Source: Myroides odoratimimus | GTDB lineage: Bacteria; Bacteroidota; Bacteroidia; Flavobacteriales; Flavobacteriaceae | NCBI RefSeq assembly: GCF_030326305.1 | Contig: NZ_JACAKB010000007.1 | Span: forward strand, 87,449-151,448 | DNA: 64,000 nt | Direction: 5' to 3' | Shown: positions 7,631 through 14,582 of the stretch, piece after piece | How positions within the stretch are numbered: position 1 is the stretch's first letter | Layout of the letters: the number at the start of each line of letters is the position of its first letter | Program-made: the position numbers and the translations under genes | The notes under the pieces: generated by a model | Databases searched by the model: none | Told to the model about the DNA's origin: nothing | Seen by the model: the letters and a program-made list of their open reading frames with translations, nothing else

Positions 7631-8902
7631 ATGAAAATTTTACTATTAGGTTCAGGAGGACGTGAGCACGCACTTGCTTGGAAAATGCTTCAAAGTTCTA
7701 AATGTGAAGAATTATTCGTGGCACCAGGAAATGCTGGTACAGCGAAGATTGCTAAGAATATAGCTGTCAATCCAAATGATTTTGAGGCAGTGAAAGCTAC
7801 TGTTTTAGAACATAAGATTGATATGGTGGTAGTAGGACCTGAAGATCCTCTTGTAAAAGGAATTGTAGATTTCTTTAAAGGAGATGATCAAGTAAATCAT
7901 ATTCCTGTAATTGGGCCTTCTATGAAAGGAGCTCAATTAGAAGGAAGTAAAGACTTCGCTAAAGAGTTTTTATTTAAACATAATATACCGACAGCAGGTT
8001 ATGCTACTTTTACTAAAGATACGGTAGAGGAAGGAAAGAAGTTCTTAGAGACAGTTAAAGCTCCTTATGTATTGAAAGCAGATGGGTTAGCAGCTGGTAA
8101 AGGTGTAGTTATTTTAGAAGACATTAATGAAGCTAAGGCAGAGTTAGAGAATATGCTAGTAGATGCTAAGTTTGGTGATGCTAGTTCTAAGGTAGTTATT
8201 GAAGAATTCTTGTCTGGTATAGAACTGAGCTGTTTTGTATTAACTGATGGTAAATCGTATAAGTTATTACCAACAGCAAAAGACTACAAGAGAATAGGAG
8301 AAGGAGATAAAGGGTTAAATACAGGAGGTATGGGAGCAGTTTCTCCAGTTCCTTTTGCGACTGATGACTTTTTAAAGAAAGTAGAAGAGAGAGTAGTTAT
8401 TCCGACTGTAAGAGGATTACAAGAAGATAACTTAGACTTTAAAGGTTTTGTATTCATTGGATTGATTAAGGTAGGTGATGATCCATTCGTGATTGAGTAT
8501 AATGTGCGTATGGGAGATCCTGAGACAGAAGTGGTGATGCCTAGAGTAAAGACTGATTTAGTAGACCTTTTTGAAGCAGTAGCGAATGAGACTTTAGACA
8601 CGATGGACATAGAACTAGATGAGCGTACAGCTACGACAGTAATGTTAGTATCGGGTGGTTATCCTGAAGATTATGAGAAAGGGAAAGTAATTACAGGTAT
8701 AGACGATGTAACAGACTCTATTGTATTCCATGCTGGAACAGCGTTAAAAGATGGAGAGGTAGTGACTAATGGAGGTCGTGTATTAGCTGTTACATCTTAT
8801 GGAAATAGTTACGATGAGGCATTAAAAAAATCTTATCAAAACATAGCTAAGCTAAATTTCGATAAGATTTATTTCCGTTCAGATATAGGTTTCGATTTGT
8901 AA
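7631..8902 (+). CDS. purD: phosphoribosylamine-glycine ligase (GAR synthetase)
   Basis: PurD joins 5-phosphoribosylamine and glycine with ATP to give GAR, the second step of purine synthesis, in the cytoplasm. The 423 residues are the normal length. Visible motifs are LLLGSGGREHALAWK at the N-terminus, GPEDPL, the ATP-grasp PYVLKADGLAAGKGVV near 147-162, NTGGMGAVSP and the metal-binding YNVRMGDPET. A TATTTTTG box at 7597-7604 lies 26 bp upstream of the ATG. It converges with the DUF6341 gene, leaving only 9 bp between the two stops. Confidence 0.97.
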   Translation: MKILLLGSGGREHALAWKMLQSSKCEELFVAPGNAGTAKIAKNIAVNPNDFEAVKATVLEHKIDMVVVGPEDPLVKGIVDFFKGDDQVNHIPVIGPSMKGAQLEGSKDFAKEFLFKHNIPTAGYATFTKDTVEEGKKFLETVKAPYVLKADGLAAGKGVVILEDINEAKAELENMLVDAKFGDASSKVVIEEFLSGIELSCFVLTDGKSYKLLPTAKDYKRIGEGDKGLNTGGMGAVSPVPFATDDFLKKVEERVVIPTVRGLQEDNLDFKGFVFIGLIKVGDDPFVIEYNVRMGDPETEVVMPRVKTDLVDLFEAVANETLDTMDIELDERTATTVMLVSGGYPEDYEKGKVITGIDDVTDSIVFHAGTALKDGEVVTNGGRVLAVTSYGNSYDEALKKSYQNIAKLNFDKIYFRSDIGFDL

Positions 8903-8911
8903 AAATCGAAA

Positions 8912-9142
8912 CTATTTTAAAAATGAGTGGGCTGTAGTATCTTGGTCATCTTCATTATTTGCTTTGAAGATTTTTAGTTGTTTTAACCAAAAAGCAAAAT
9001 AGTAGCAAGTAATAAGGATAAACGCCCAAGTAATAATATTTGCAGTCCACCAATTTGTTAATTCTAATTTTGCAAAAAGATCCATTGGAATAAATAGAAC
9101 TTTTTCAAAAAGGAATCCTAATCCAAGAAAAAATGAAGTCAT
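8912..9142 (-). CDS. small membrane protein, DUF6341-like
   Basis: A 76-residue protein with a hydrophobic N-terminus (about 3-22), a second strong membrane helix (about 32-54, WWTANIITWAFILITCYYF) and a charged cytoplasmic tail rich in D/E/N. I recognise it as a family conserved in Flavobacteriaceae next to DUF6427 and upp (DUF6341, from memory). No enzymatic motif is present. It is divergent from the DUF6427 gene, with a 111-bp shared upstream region. The function is unknown. Confidence 0.7.
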   Translation of the reverse strand: MTSFFLGLGFLFEKVLFIPMDLFAKLELTNWWTANIITWAFILITCYYFAFWLKQLKIFKANNEDDQDTTAHSFLK

Positions 9143-9253
9143 TGTACTTTATTTTAAATTAAATAAAATTATTTTATTAATCCGTTACTAAACTTACGCA
9201 ACCCAAAAAGAGGAAGTATAGGTTTAATATGTACAAAAATATAAAATATATAA

Positions 9254-10192
9254 ATGTTAGCAAGTATTTTTAGTAAAACAAAACCAATTAATTACATTAT
9301 ACTGACCATCTTAATTCTATTAATCAGTGTTTTGTATTTATTTATAGACCAAGATCAGCTGGTTTGGACTACTTATGAGTTTGGTAAGAGAACTGTTTTA
9401 CTGGCTTTGCTAATGGTGATGATGTATTTGTCCCAGTTTATTGCTACTCGTAATCGATTAGTAAGGGATAATGCTTATGTACCTCTACTATTTGTATCTT
9501 TTTTAATGTTATTTCCTACGGTTCTAGTACATAGTAAGGTTATTATAGCCAACTATTTTATCATGCTAGCATTGAGAAGAATATTCTCATTACATTCATT
9601 GAAGCAGTCTAAGGAAAAGATGTTTGATACCTCTTTGTGGATTTTTGTAGCAGGTTTATTTCATTTTTGGAGTGTGCTATTCTTGCTTCTATTGTTCTTT
9701 GCGATAACCTATTTTGGAGCGAAAGATTATAGAAATTGGTTTATTCCAATCATTGCTTTTTTCTGTGTCTCTATTTTTTTAGAATTATACTTAGTGGTTA
9801 CAGATGGTAGTTATTATGATTGGTTTTGGGAGAAGTGCAAAGTGAGTTTTGACTTTATGTATTTTGAGAACGTATATCAGAATGTCGCTTTGGCAGTTTA
9901 TGTACCTATCGCTTTACTGTTCTTTGTTAGTCAAGCGGCAAGTATTTCTTCAAAACCTTTTAATATGCAAAGCACCTATAAGAAAATACTGTTATCTTTC
10001 CTTATAGGCGTTGCTATTTATGTGATTTCTGCTGATAAAAACAACGGAACTTTAATATTTACTTTCTTCCCATTAGCTGTGTTAGGAGCTAACTATATAG
10101 AAGATATTCCACAGAAGTGGAGAAGAGAAGCCATAGTATACAGCGTATTCGGACTAGGGTTATTCTTCTATTTTATGCAGTTAGTATTATAG
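9254..10192 (+). CDS. multi-pass membrane protein, DUF6427-like
   Basis: A 312-residue protein with about nine predicted membrane helices separated by short loops (for example 17-32, 48-64, 75-92, 127-150, 160-180). Basic residues such as KPFNMQSTYKK fall in likely cytoplasmic loops. It matches the Flavobacteriaceae DUF6427 family. It resembles lipid- or polysaccharide-handling membrane proteins only in being polytopic; no catalytic motif is visible. Its last 6 bp overlap the tail of upp on the opposite strand, so the two genes converge. Confidence 0.75.
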   Translation: MLASIFSKTKPINYIILTILILLISVLYLFIDQDQLVWTTYEFGKRTVLLALLMVMMYLSQFIATRNRLVRDNAYVPLLFVSFLMLFPTVLVHSKVIIANYFIMLALRRIFSLHSLKQSKEKMFDTSLWIFVAGLFHFWSVLFLLLLFFAITYFGAKDYRNWFIPIIAFFCVSIFLELYLVVTDGSYYDWFWEKCKVSFDFMYFENVYQNVALAVYVPIALLFFVSQAASISSKPFNMQSTYKKILLSFLIGVAIYVISADKNNGTLIFTFFPLAVLGANYIEDIPQKWRREAIVYSVFGLGLFFYFMQLVL

Positions 10193-10840
10193 TTTATGTC
10201 CGTATGCTAGATCTCCTGCATCACCAAGTCCTGGTACGATATAATTGTGATCGTCTAATTTCTCATCTAGAGTAGCTACCCATAGATTTACATTATCAGG
10301 AAGGTTTTCTTCTAAGTATTGTACTCCTTCAGGAGCAGCGATAACTACTGCGATATGTAGTTCTTTTGGCTTTTCTTCAGCCATTAGCTTATTGATTACG
10401 GCTACTAGAGATTGTCCTGTAGCTAACATTGGGTCAATAAGAATCAATATTTTGTCTTGGAATGAAGGTGCCGCTTGATATTCTACTAATATCTCACTAG
10501 CCTCACCGTGTTTTCCATGACGGCGATAAGCAGATACGAATCCGTTCTCAGCATTGTCAAAGAAGTTCATAAAACCTGTGTGCAGAGCTAATCCAGCGCG
10601 TAGGATAGAACATAATACTACATTGTCTTCAATACAAGTCGTGTGTTTTACTCCTAAAGGAGTTTGTACAGCGATATCCTTATACGGTAATTTTTTGCTT
10701 AACTCATAAGACATAATCTCTCCGATTCGCTCGATATTTTTTCTAAATCGCATGCTATCTTTTTGGATATTAACGTCTCTAAGTTGTGCTAAAAAGTGGT
10801 TTAGGATACTGTTTTCTGCTGAAATATAATGAATTTTCAT
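10187..10840 (-). CDS. upp: uracil phosphoribosyltransferase
   Basis: Upp makes UMP from uracil and PRPP in pyrimidine salvage. It has 217 residues. The PRPP-binding loop is ILIDPMLATGQS (about 131-142), with an RAGLALHTGF segment near 80, and the uracil-binding C-terminus GDAGDLAYGHKL is intact. It is transcribed toward DUF6427, with which it overlaps tail to tail by 6 bp. Divergent DUF4254 starts 59 bp beyond its start codon. Confidence 0.96.
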   Translation of the reverse strand: MKIHYISAENSILNHFLAQLRDVNIQKDSMRFRKNIERIGEIMSYELSKKLPYKDIAVQTPLGVKHTTCIEDNVVLCSILRAGLALHTGFMNFFDNAENGFVSAYRRHGKHGEASEILVEYQAAPSFQDKILILIDPMLATGQSLVAVINKLMAEEKPKELHIAVVIAAPEGVQYLEENLPDNVNLWVATLDEKLDDHNYIVPGLGDAGDLAYGHKL

Positions 10841-10874
10841 CTCGGTATAATTAGTACGATAAAGGTATAAAAAC

Positions 10875-10882
10875 TATATTTG
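10875..10882 (+). promoter_or_regulatory. -7 box of DUF4254 gene
   Basis: TATATTTG lies 17 bp upstream of the ATG at 10900, a usual distance for Bacteroidetes promoters. The -33 box is not clear. Confidence 0.55.
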
Positions 10883-10899
10883 TAAATAAAATAATTAGT

Positions 10900-11505
10900 A
10901 TGTTTTCAGAATTAGCATTTCCAATATTCGAAGAGAGTATTCGTGACTATCATAAATTTGATAATGTTGACCAGCCAATCAACAACCCATATCCAAAAGA
11001 TGATATTAAACATTTATTGTATTTAAAGAACTGGATTGACACTGTTCAATGGCATTTCGAAGATATTATCCGCGATCCACAGATCGATCCTGTTGCTGCA
11101 TTAACATTGAAAAGAAGAATTGATGCTTCGAATCAAGAGCGTACAGATATGGTTGAGTACATAGATAGTTACTTTTTACAAAAACATAAAGATGTTCAAG
11201 TAAAGGCTGGTGCTAAAATCAATTCTGAAAGTCCTGCTTGGGCTATTGATAGACTATCTATCTTAGCACTTAAGATTTATCACATGAACGAAGAAGCTAC
11301 TAGACCTGAAGCTACTCAAGACCACAGAGATAAATGTCAAGCTAAATTAGACGTTCTTTTAGAACAAAAGAAAGACTTAACTACAGCTATCGATGATTTA
11401 TTAAATGATATCGCTAATGGAGATAAGTATATGAAAGTGTACAAGCAAATGAAAATGTATAATGATGAGGAATTAAACCCAGTATTGTACCAAAACAAGA
11501 AATAA
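10900..11505 (+). CDS. DUF4254 family protein
   Basis: A 201-residue soluble, mostly helical protein with a conserved N-terminal YHKFDN segment, an HFEDIIRDP segment (about 53-60) and NQERTDMVEYID (about 75-86). It belongs to DUF4254, a Bacteroidetes family of unknown function that often sits beside glycosyltransferase family 9 genes, as here. It has its own promoter-like box and is followed by a terminator 26 bp after the stop, so it may be a single-gene unit. No catalytic residues can be named from sequence. Confidence 0.85.
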   Translation: MFSELAFPIFEESIRDYHKFDNVDQPINNPYPKDDIKHLLYLKNWIDTVQWHFEDIIRDPQIDPVAALTLKRRIDASNQERTDMVEYIDSYFLQKHKDVQVKAGAKINSESPAWAIDRLSILALKIYHMNEEATRPEATQDHRDKCQAKLDVLLEQKKDLTTAIDDLLNDIANGDKYMKVYKQMKMYNDEELNPVLYQNKK

Positions 11506-11530
11506 TATTATCTTTGATAAAAAAATATAG

Positions 11531-11556
11531 AAAGCGTGAGTATTCACGCTTTTCTT
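11531..11556 (+). terminator. Rho-independent terminator
   Basis: AAAGCGTGA (11531-11539), loop GTAT, TCACGCTTT (11544-11552), then a T-rich tract. It separates DUF4254 from the glycosyltransferase. Confidence 0.8.
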
Positions 11557-11580
11557 GTTCATAACCTAATTTAACTTGTT

Positions 11581-12627
11581 GTGGCACAATTAAAACATAT
11601 ATTGATATTTAGGCTGTCTGCTATGGGAGATGTCGCTATGACTGTTCCTGTAGTGCGTGCTTTGGTAGCACAGCATCCAGATGTACGAGTGACTGTAGTA
11701 TCTCGTCCTTTTTTCAAACCTTTTTTTAAAGATATAGACAGAGTTGATTTCTTTGCAGTTGATGTAAAGAAACGACACAAGGGGTTCTTAGGTTTGATTA
11801 GATTATTTAGTGATTTAAAGAAGCTTAAGGTTGATTATTTTGCCGATTTTCACAATGTACTACGAGCACAGATTATCAGATCTTTATTTAGTTTGAGCGG
11901 TACTAAAGTTGCTGCCTTAGACAAAGGAAGAGAAGGAAAGAAAGAACTTACCCGAGCAGAGAACAAAGTTTTTAAACAGTTACCTACGATGTTTTCTAAT
12001 CATCAGAACACATTAGCTAAGCTGGGCTTTAAAGTAGACTTAACGAATCCTCAATTCCCTGCTGTACCAGAGTTAGCCCCAGAGTTATTACAATATGTAA
12101 AAGAGAAAGATACCGTGTGGATAGGGATTGCTCCCTTCGCACAGTATGATACTAAAGTATACCCTCTTAGCCTGATGCAACAAGTAGTAGATTCTTTAGC
12201 AGAACGCGAGAAGTCTATTATTTTCTTATTCGGAGGAGGTGAGAAAGAGATAGCTTTACTAAACCAACTAAAACGCGATAATTATAATGTAATCGTGATG
12301 GCAGGTAAGGTGAAGTTTGATATAGAGATTAATCTTATTCAGCATTTAGACGTAATGCTATCTATGGACTCAGGTAATGCACATATAGCCGCTATGCTTG
12401 GCAAGAAAGTTGTAACTCTTTGGGGAGCGACACATCCTTATGCAGGTTTTGCTCCGTTTAATCAACCTGCAGATTATTGTATCACTGCAGATAGATCACA
12501 GTATCCGTTATTACCTACTTCTGTGTATGGAAATAAGGTTGTAGAAGGGTACGAAAAGGCGATGCATACGATAGATCCACAAGTAGTGTGTGACAAGGTT
12601 ATAGAAGTAATAAAATCAGATAAATAA
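11581..12627 (+). CDS. glycosyltransferase family 9 protein (heptosyltransferase-like)
   Basis: A GT-B fold enzyme of 348 residues related to ADP-heptose:LPS heptosyltransferases. The N-terminal domain starts with ILIFRLSAMGDVAMTVPVVRAL (about 7-28), the family signature. The C-terminal nucleotide-sugar site includes IGIAPFAQYDTKVYP, FLFGGGEKE and the LDVMLSMDSGNAHIAAMLG loop with an acidic DSG near 265. It probably adds a sugar to the lipopolysaccharide core at the inner membrane. The start is GTG at 11581; no in-frame ATG precedes the conserved region. apt follows closely. Confidence 0.88.
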   Translation: MAQLKHILIFRLSAMGDVAMTVPVVRALVAQHPDVRVTVVSRPFFKPFFKDIDRVDFFAVDVKKRHKGFLGLIRLFSDLKKLKVDYFADFHNVLRAQIIRSLFSLSGTKVAALDKGREGKKELTRAENKVFKQLPTMFSNHQNTLAKLGFKVDLTNPQFPAVPELAPELLQYVKEKDTVWIGIAPFAQYDTKVYPLSLMQQVVDSLAEREKSIIFLFGGGEKEIALLNQLKRDNYNVIVMAGKVKFDIEINLIQHLDVMLSMDSGNAHIAAMLGKKVVTLWGATHPYAGFAPFNQPADYCITADRSQYPLLPTSVYGNKVVEGYEKAMHTIDPQVVCDKVIEVIKSDK

Positions 12628-12630
12628 TTG

Positions 12631-12638
12631 TATTTTTG
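12631..12638 (+). promoter_or_regulatory. -7 box of apt, decides the start codon
   Basis: TATTTTTG fits TAnnTTTG. Its last three bases (TTG at 12636) could be mistaken for a start codon in the apt frame; reading them as part of the promoter makes the ATG at 12657 the true start. Confidence 0.55.
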
Positions 12639-12656
12639 CAGTATAAAATATTGACT

Positions 12657-13169
12657 ATGAACATAGCAGATTATATTAGAGATATTCAAGATTTTCCGAA
12701 GGAAGGTATTGGTTTTAAAGATATCACTCCATTATTAAACGACCATGCAGCTATGGTAGAAGCTACTAATCAGCTATTGGCTTTAGTAGGTAATAAGAAG
12801 ATCGATAGAGTGGTGGGGATGGAGAGTCGAGGTTATTTTTTTGCAACCTTATTAGCGGAGAAGCTAGGAGCAGGATTTGTTCCTGTGCGCAAGCCAGGTA
12901 AGCTTCCTTTTGACACTATATCTGAAGCGTATGGACTAGAATATGGAACAGATATTCTAGAGATACATACCGATTCGATTAAACCAGGAGAGAAGGTATT
13001 AATCCACGATGACGTATTAGCTACTGGTGGTACAGCTGAGGCTGTTTGCAAGCTTGTAGAGCGTTTAGGTGGAGAGATAGTACAAGTAAACTTCTTAATG
13101 GAACTATCATTCTTACACGGAAGAGATAAGTTAGCTAATTATGACGTGAAGAGTCTAATCAGTTACTAA
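12657..13169 (+). CDS. apt: adenine phosphoribosyltransferase
   Basis: Apt converts adenine and PRPP to AMP in purine salvage. From the ATG at 12657 the protein has 170 residues, the usual size. It starts with the conserved IxDFPKEGIxFKDITPLL (about 8-26) and carries the MESRGYFF motif and the PRPP-binding loop VLIHDDVLATGGTAEA (about 115-130). An upstream TTG at 12636 would add seven unlikely residues and lies inside a promoter box. The gene is followed 20 bp later by a strong terminator. Confidence 0.96.
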   Translation: MNIADYIRDIQDFPKEGIGFKDITPLLNDHAAMVEATNQLLALVGNKKIDRVVGMESRGYFFATLLAEKLGAGFVPVRKPGKLPFDTISEAYGLEYGTDILEIHTDSIKPGEKVLIHDDVLATGGTAEAVCKLVERLGGEIVQVNFLMELSFLHGRDKLANYDVKSLISY

Positions 13170-13189
13170 TTAATTATAAATACAGCTAT

Positions 13190-13242
13190 AAACCCTATTC
13201 AGTATCTCGAAATTCGTGATATTGAATAGGGTTTATTTGTTT
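13190..13242 (+). terminator. Rho-independent terminator of apt
   Basis: AAACCCTATTCA (13190-13201) pairs perfectly with TGAATAGGGTTT (13223-13234), and the stem extends inward with a few mismatches. A TATTTGTTT tract follows. Confidence 0.85.
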
Positions 13243-13254
13243 ATTTTGAGAGGA

Positions 13255-13335
13255 GTGGTCGCATAGTGATCGGATTATGATCGCATAGTGGTCACATAGT
13301 TTTGGCGTATTTTTATGCGACCACTATGCGATTAT
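13255..13335. repeat. modular palindromic element, 11-bp units (copy 1)
   Basis: Four direct 11-bp units run without gaps from 13255 to 13298: GTGGTCGCATA, GTGATCGGATT, ATGATCGCATA, GTGGTCACATA. A 15-base spacer follows (13299-13313), then two inverted units, TATGCGACCAC and TATGCGATTAT (13314-13335). The same 4 + 15-base spacer + 2 layout occurs at 48635. The element could form a long hairpin or offer a series of binding sites one helical turn apart. Confidence 0.75.
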
Positions 13336-13563
13336 TATGCCAACAGACCAGCATCACTTAGAAGCAAAATTTACTTTAACGACAGTGTTTTACCTTCTCG
13401 AATCAGAAAGTTTTTTTAGTGTTGTTTTCATCTGGTTAGAAGGAGAATATGACGTTTTAAAACAAATATAGGTAAATTTTTTATTAAATATTTTTTCGCT
13501 TATGCTACCCAATCTTGTAGTATATAAGGCATTGAGGGCTGTTTTATTTTTTTAAGAAAAAGC
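13336..13563. other. intergenic stretch before the arginine leader
   Basis: An AT-rich stretch with no open frame worth calling and no strong hairpin. Its T- and A-rich tracts near 13470-13560 may be part of the upstream region of the arginine operon promoter. Confidence 0.5.
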
Positions 13564-13595
13564 TTGCATAATCCGATTTAAATTAGAAAACTTTG
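13564..13595 (+). promoter_or_regulatory. possible promoter of the arginine operon
   Basis: TTG at 13564-13566, 21 bp, then AAACTTTG at 13588-13595, which matches TAnnTTTG at all defined positions but the first. Transcription would start near 13601-13603, just before the leader peptide start at 13624. An 11-bp direct repeat CCGATTTAAAT occurs at 13573-13583, between the boxes, and again at 13634-13644, inside the leader, and might be a repressor site. Confidence 0.4.
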
Positions 13596-13623
13596 TCCAT
13601 GCTTCTTTAAGCACAAATACGAT

Positions 13624-13731
13624 ATGAAGAAAACCGATTTAAATATGACTTTTATTTCTGACAACATTGCTCTTGCATTTGTTGCGGTTTCTTCTGTTTC
13701 TACATCGCGGGTATCTCGCGTCCGGGCTTAA
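13624..13731 (+). CDS. candidate arginine leader peptide (35 aa)
   Basis: An ATG-started frame of 35 codons ends at the TAA at 13729-13731. Its last seven codons encode S-R-V-S-R-V-R-A minus the first Ser, with three Arg codons written CGG, CGC and CGG, which are rare here; neighbouring genes mostly use AGA or CGT. A second possible start is the ATG at 13645. Structured RNA begins within the Arg codons and continues past the stop. This is the layout of an attenuation leader: a ribosome stalled for Arg-tRNA would cover the first arm of the following hairpin. It lies 153 bp before the first gene of the arginine operon. No experimental support is known to me. Confidence 0.55.
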   Translation: MKKTDLNMTFISDNIALAFVAVSSVSTSRVSRVRA

Positions 13732-13776
13732 TCTTTTTTAGCCTTTTTAAATATAATGCCTTCTTTGGCATTATAT
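13706..13776 (+). promoter_or_regulatory. candidate transcription attenuator of the arginine operon
   Basis: Three possible hairpins follow one another. The first is CGCGGG-TAT-CTCGCG (13706-13720), over the Arg codons. The second is GGCT...AGCC (13725-13743), followed by TTTTT, and is terminator-like though its stem is short. The third is ATATAATGCC-TTCTTT-GGCATTATAT (13751-13776), a perfect 10-bp stem without a T run. The first two could not form while a ribosome sits on the Arg codons. Confidence 0.45.
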
Positions 13777-13884
13777 CTGTACATATATCATTGATTTTTA
13801 ATGCTTTTCAGACAGTTTGTATATTGTTGTACCTATTCGGTATCAATATTTAAGCGCGTTTGATTCCTAATCACTTGTTTTGAA

Positions 13885-14565
13885 ATGAATTCAAATCAGT
13901 TTATCGTTATTCCTGCGAATGAAACACACGTAGGATATGCGGAACAAATTTGTGAAGAGATGGCTCAGTCGGCTCTTGCCAGAGGGACGGGTATCGCAAG
14001 AAGAAAACCAGAGTACGTTGCTACTAAAATGGTTGAGGGCAAGGCTGTTATCGCTTTGCACGTAGATGGTACGTGGGCTGGTTTTTGTTATATCGAGACA
14101 TGGAGTCACGGTGATTACGTAGCCAACTCTGGACTGATTGTCAATCCTACTTTTAGAAAAGAAGGGCTGGCCAAAGCGATTAAAAAACGCGTATTCGAAT
14201 TGTCAAGAGAGAAGTATCCAAAGGCTAAAATATTCGGTCTAACTACAGGATTTGCTGTGATGAAGATCAACTCAGAATTAGGCTATGAGCCTGTTCCTTA
14301 TTCAGAATTGACACAAGATGAGATGTTCTGGAAAGGGTGTGAGAGTTGTGTTAACTTCCAAATTTTACAGAGCAAAGAGAAGAAGAACTGTCTGTGTACA
14401 GCTATGCTTTGGAACCCTGAGGACAAAGAAAAAGAGCTTCGCAATAAAATAGACCAAAAGGCGAAAGCAAAAGAAAGACTCAAAGGAATGCAAAAAAAGT
14501 ATTCTTTGCTCAAGAGATTGCAAATGCAATTAAAGAAGACAGTCAAAAAAACGAATCTATTTTAA
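13885..14565 (+). CDS. GNAT N-acyltransferase, first gene of arginine operon
   Basis: A 226-residue GNAT protein with the acyl-CoA loop NPTFRKEGLAKAI (about 87-99). Its position at the head of the arginine genes suggests it acylates glutamate, the committing step done by ArgA elsewhere; no other glutamate N-acyltransferase or argJ is in the operon. After the GNAT core there is a cysteine cluster C152-x2-C155-x13-C169-x-C171, which could bind zinc and is unusual for this family, then a very basic, Lys-rich tail (about 183-226). Substrate (acetyl- or succinyl-CoA) is unknown. argG starts 17 bp after the stop. Confidence 0.75.
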   Translation: MNSNQFIVIPANETHVGYAEQICEEMAQSALARGTGIARRKPEYVATKMVEGKAVIALHVDGTWAGFCYIETWSHGDYVANSGLIVNPTFRKEGLAKAIKKRVFELSREKYPKAKIFGLTTGFAVMKINSELGYEPVPYSELTQDEMFWKGCESCVNFQILQSKEKKNCLCTAMLWNPEDKEKELRNKIDQKAKAKERLKGMQKKYSLLKRLQMQLKKTVKKTNLF

Positions 14566-14582
14566 TTTTAAATCCATCTATC

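Noticed and set aside
13255-13335. CRISPR array
   Set aside because: Units are 11 bp, touch one another without spacers, and half are inverted; no cas genes are in the window.
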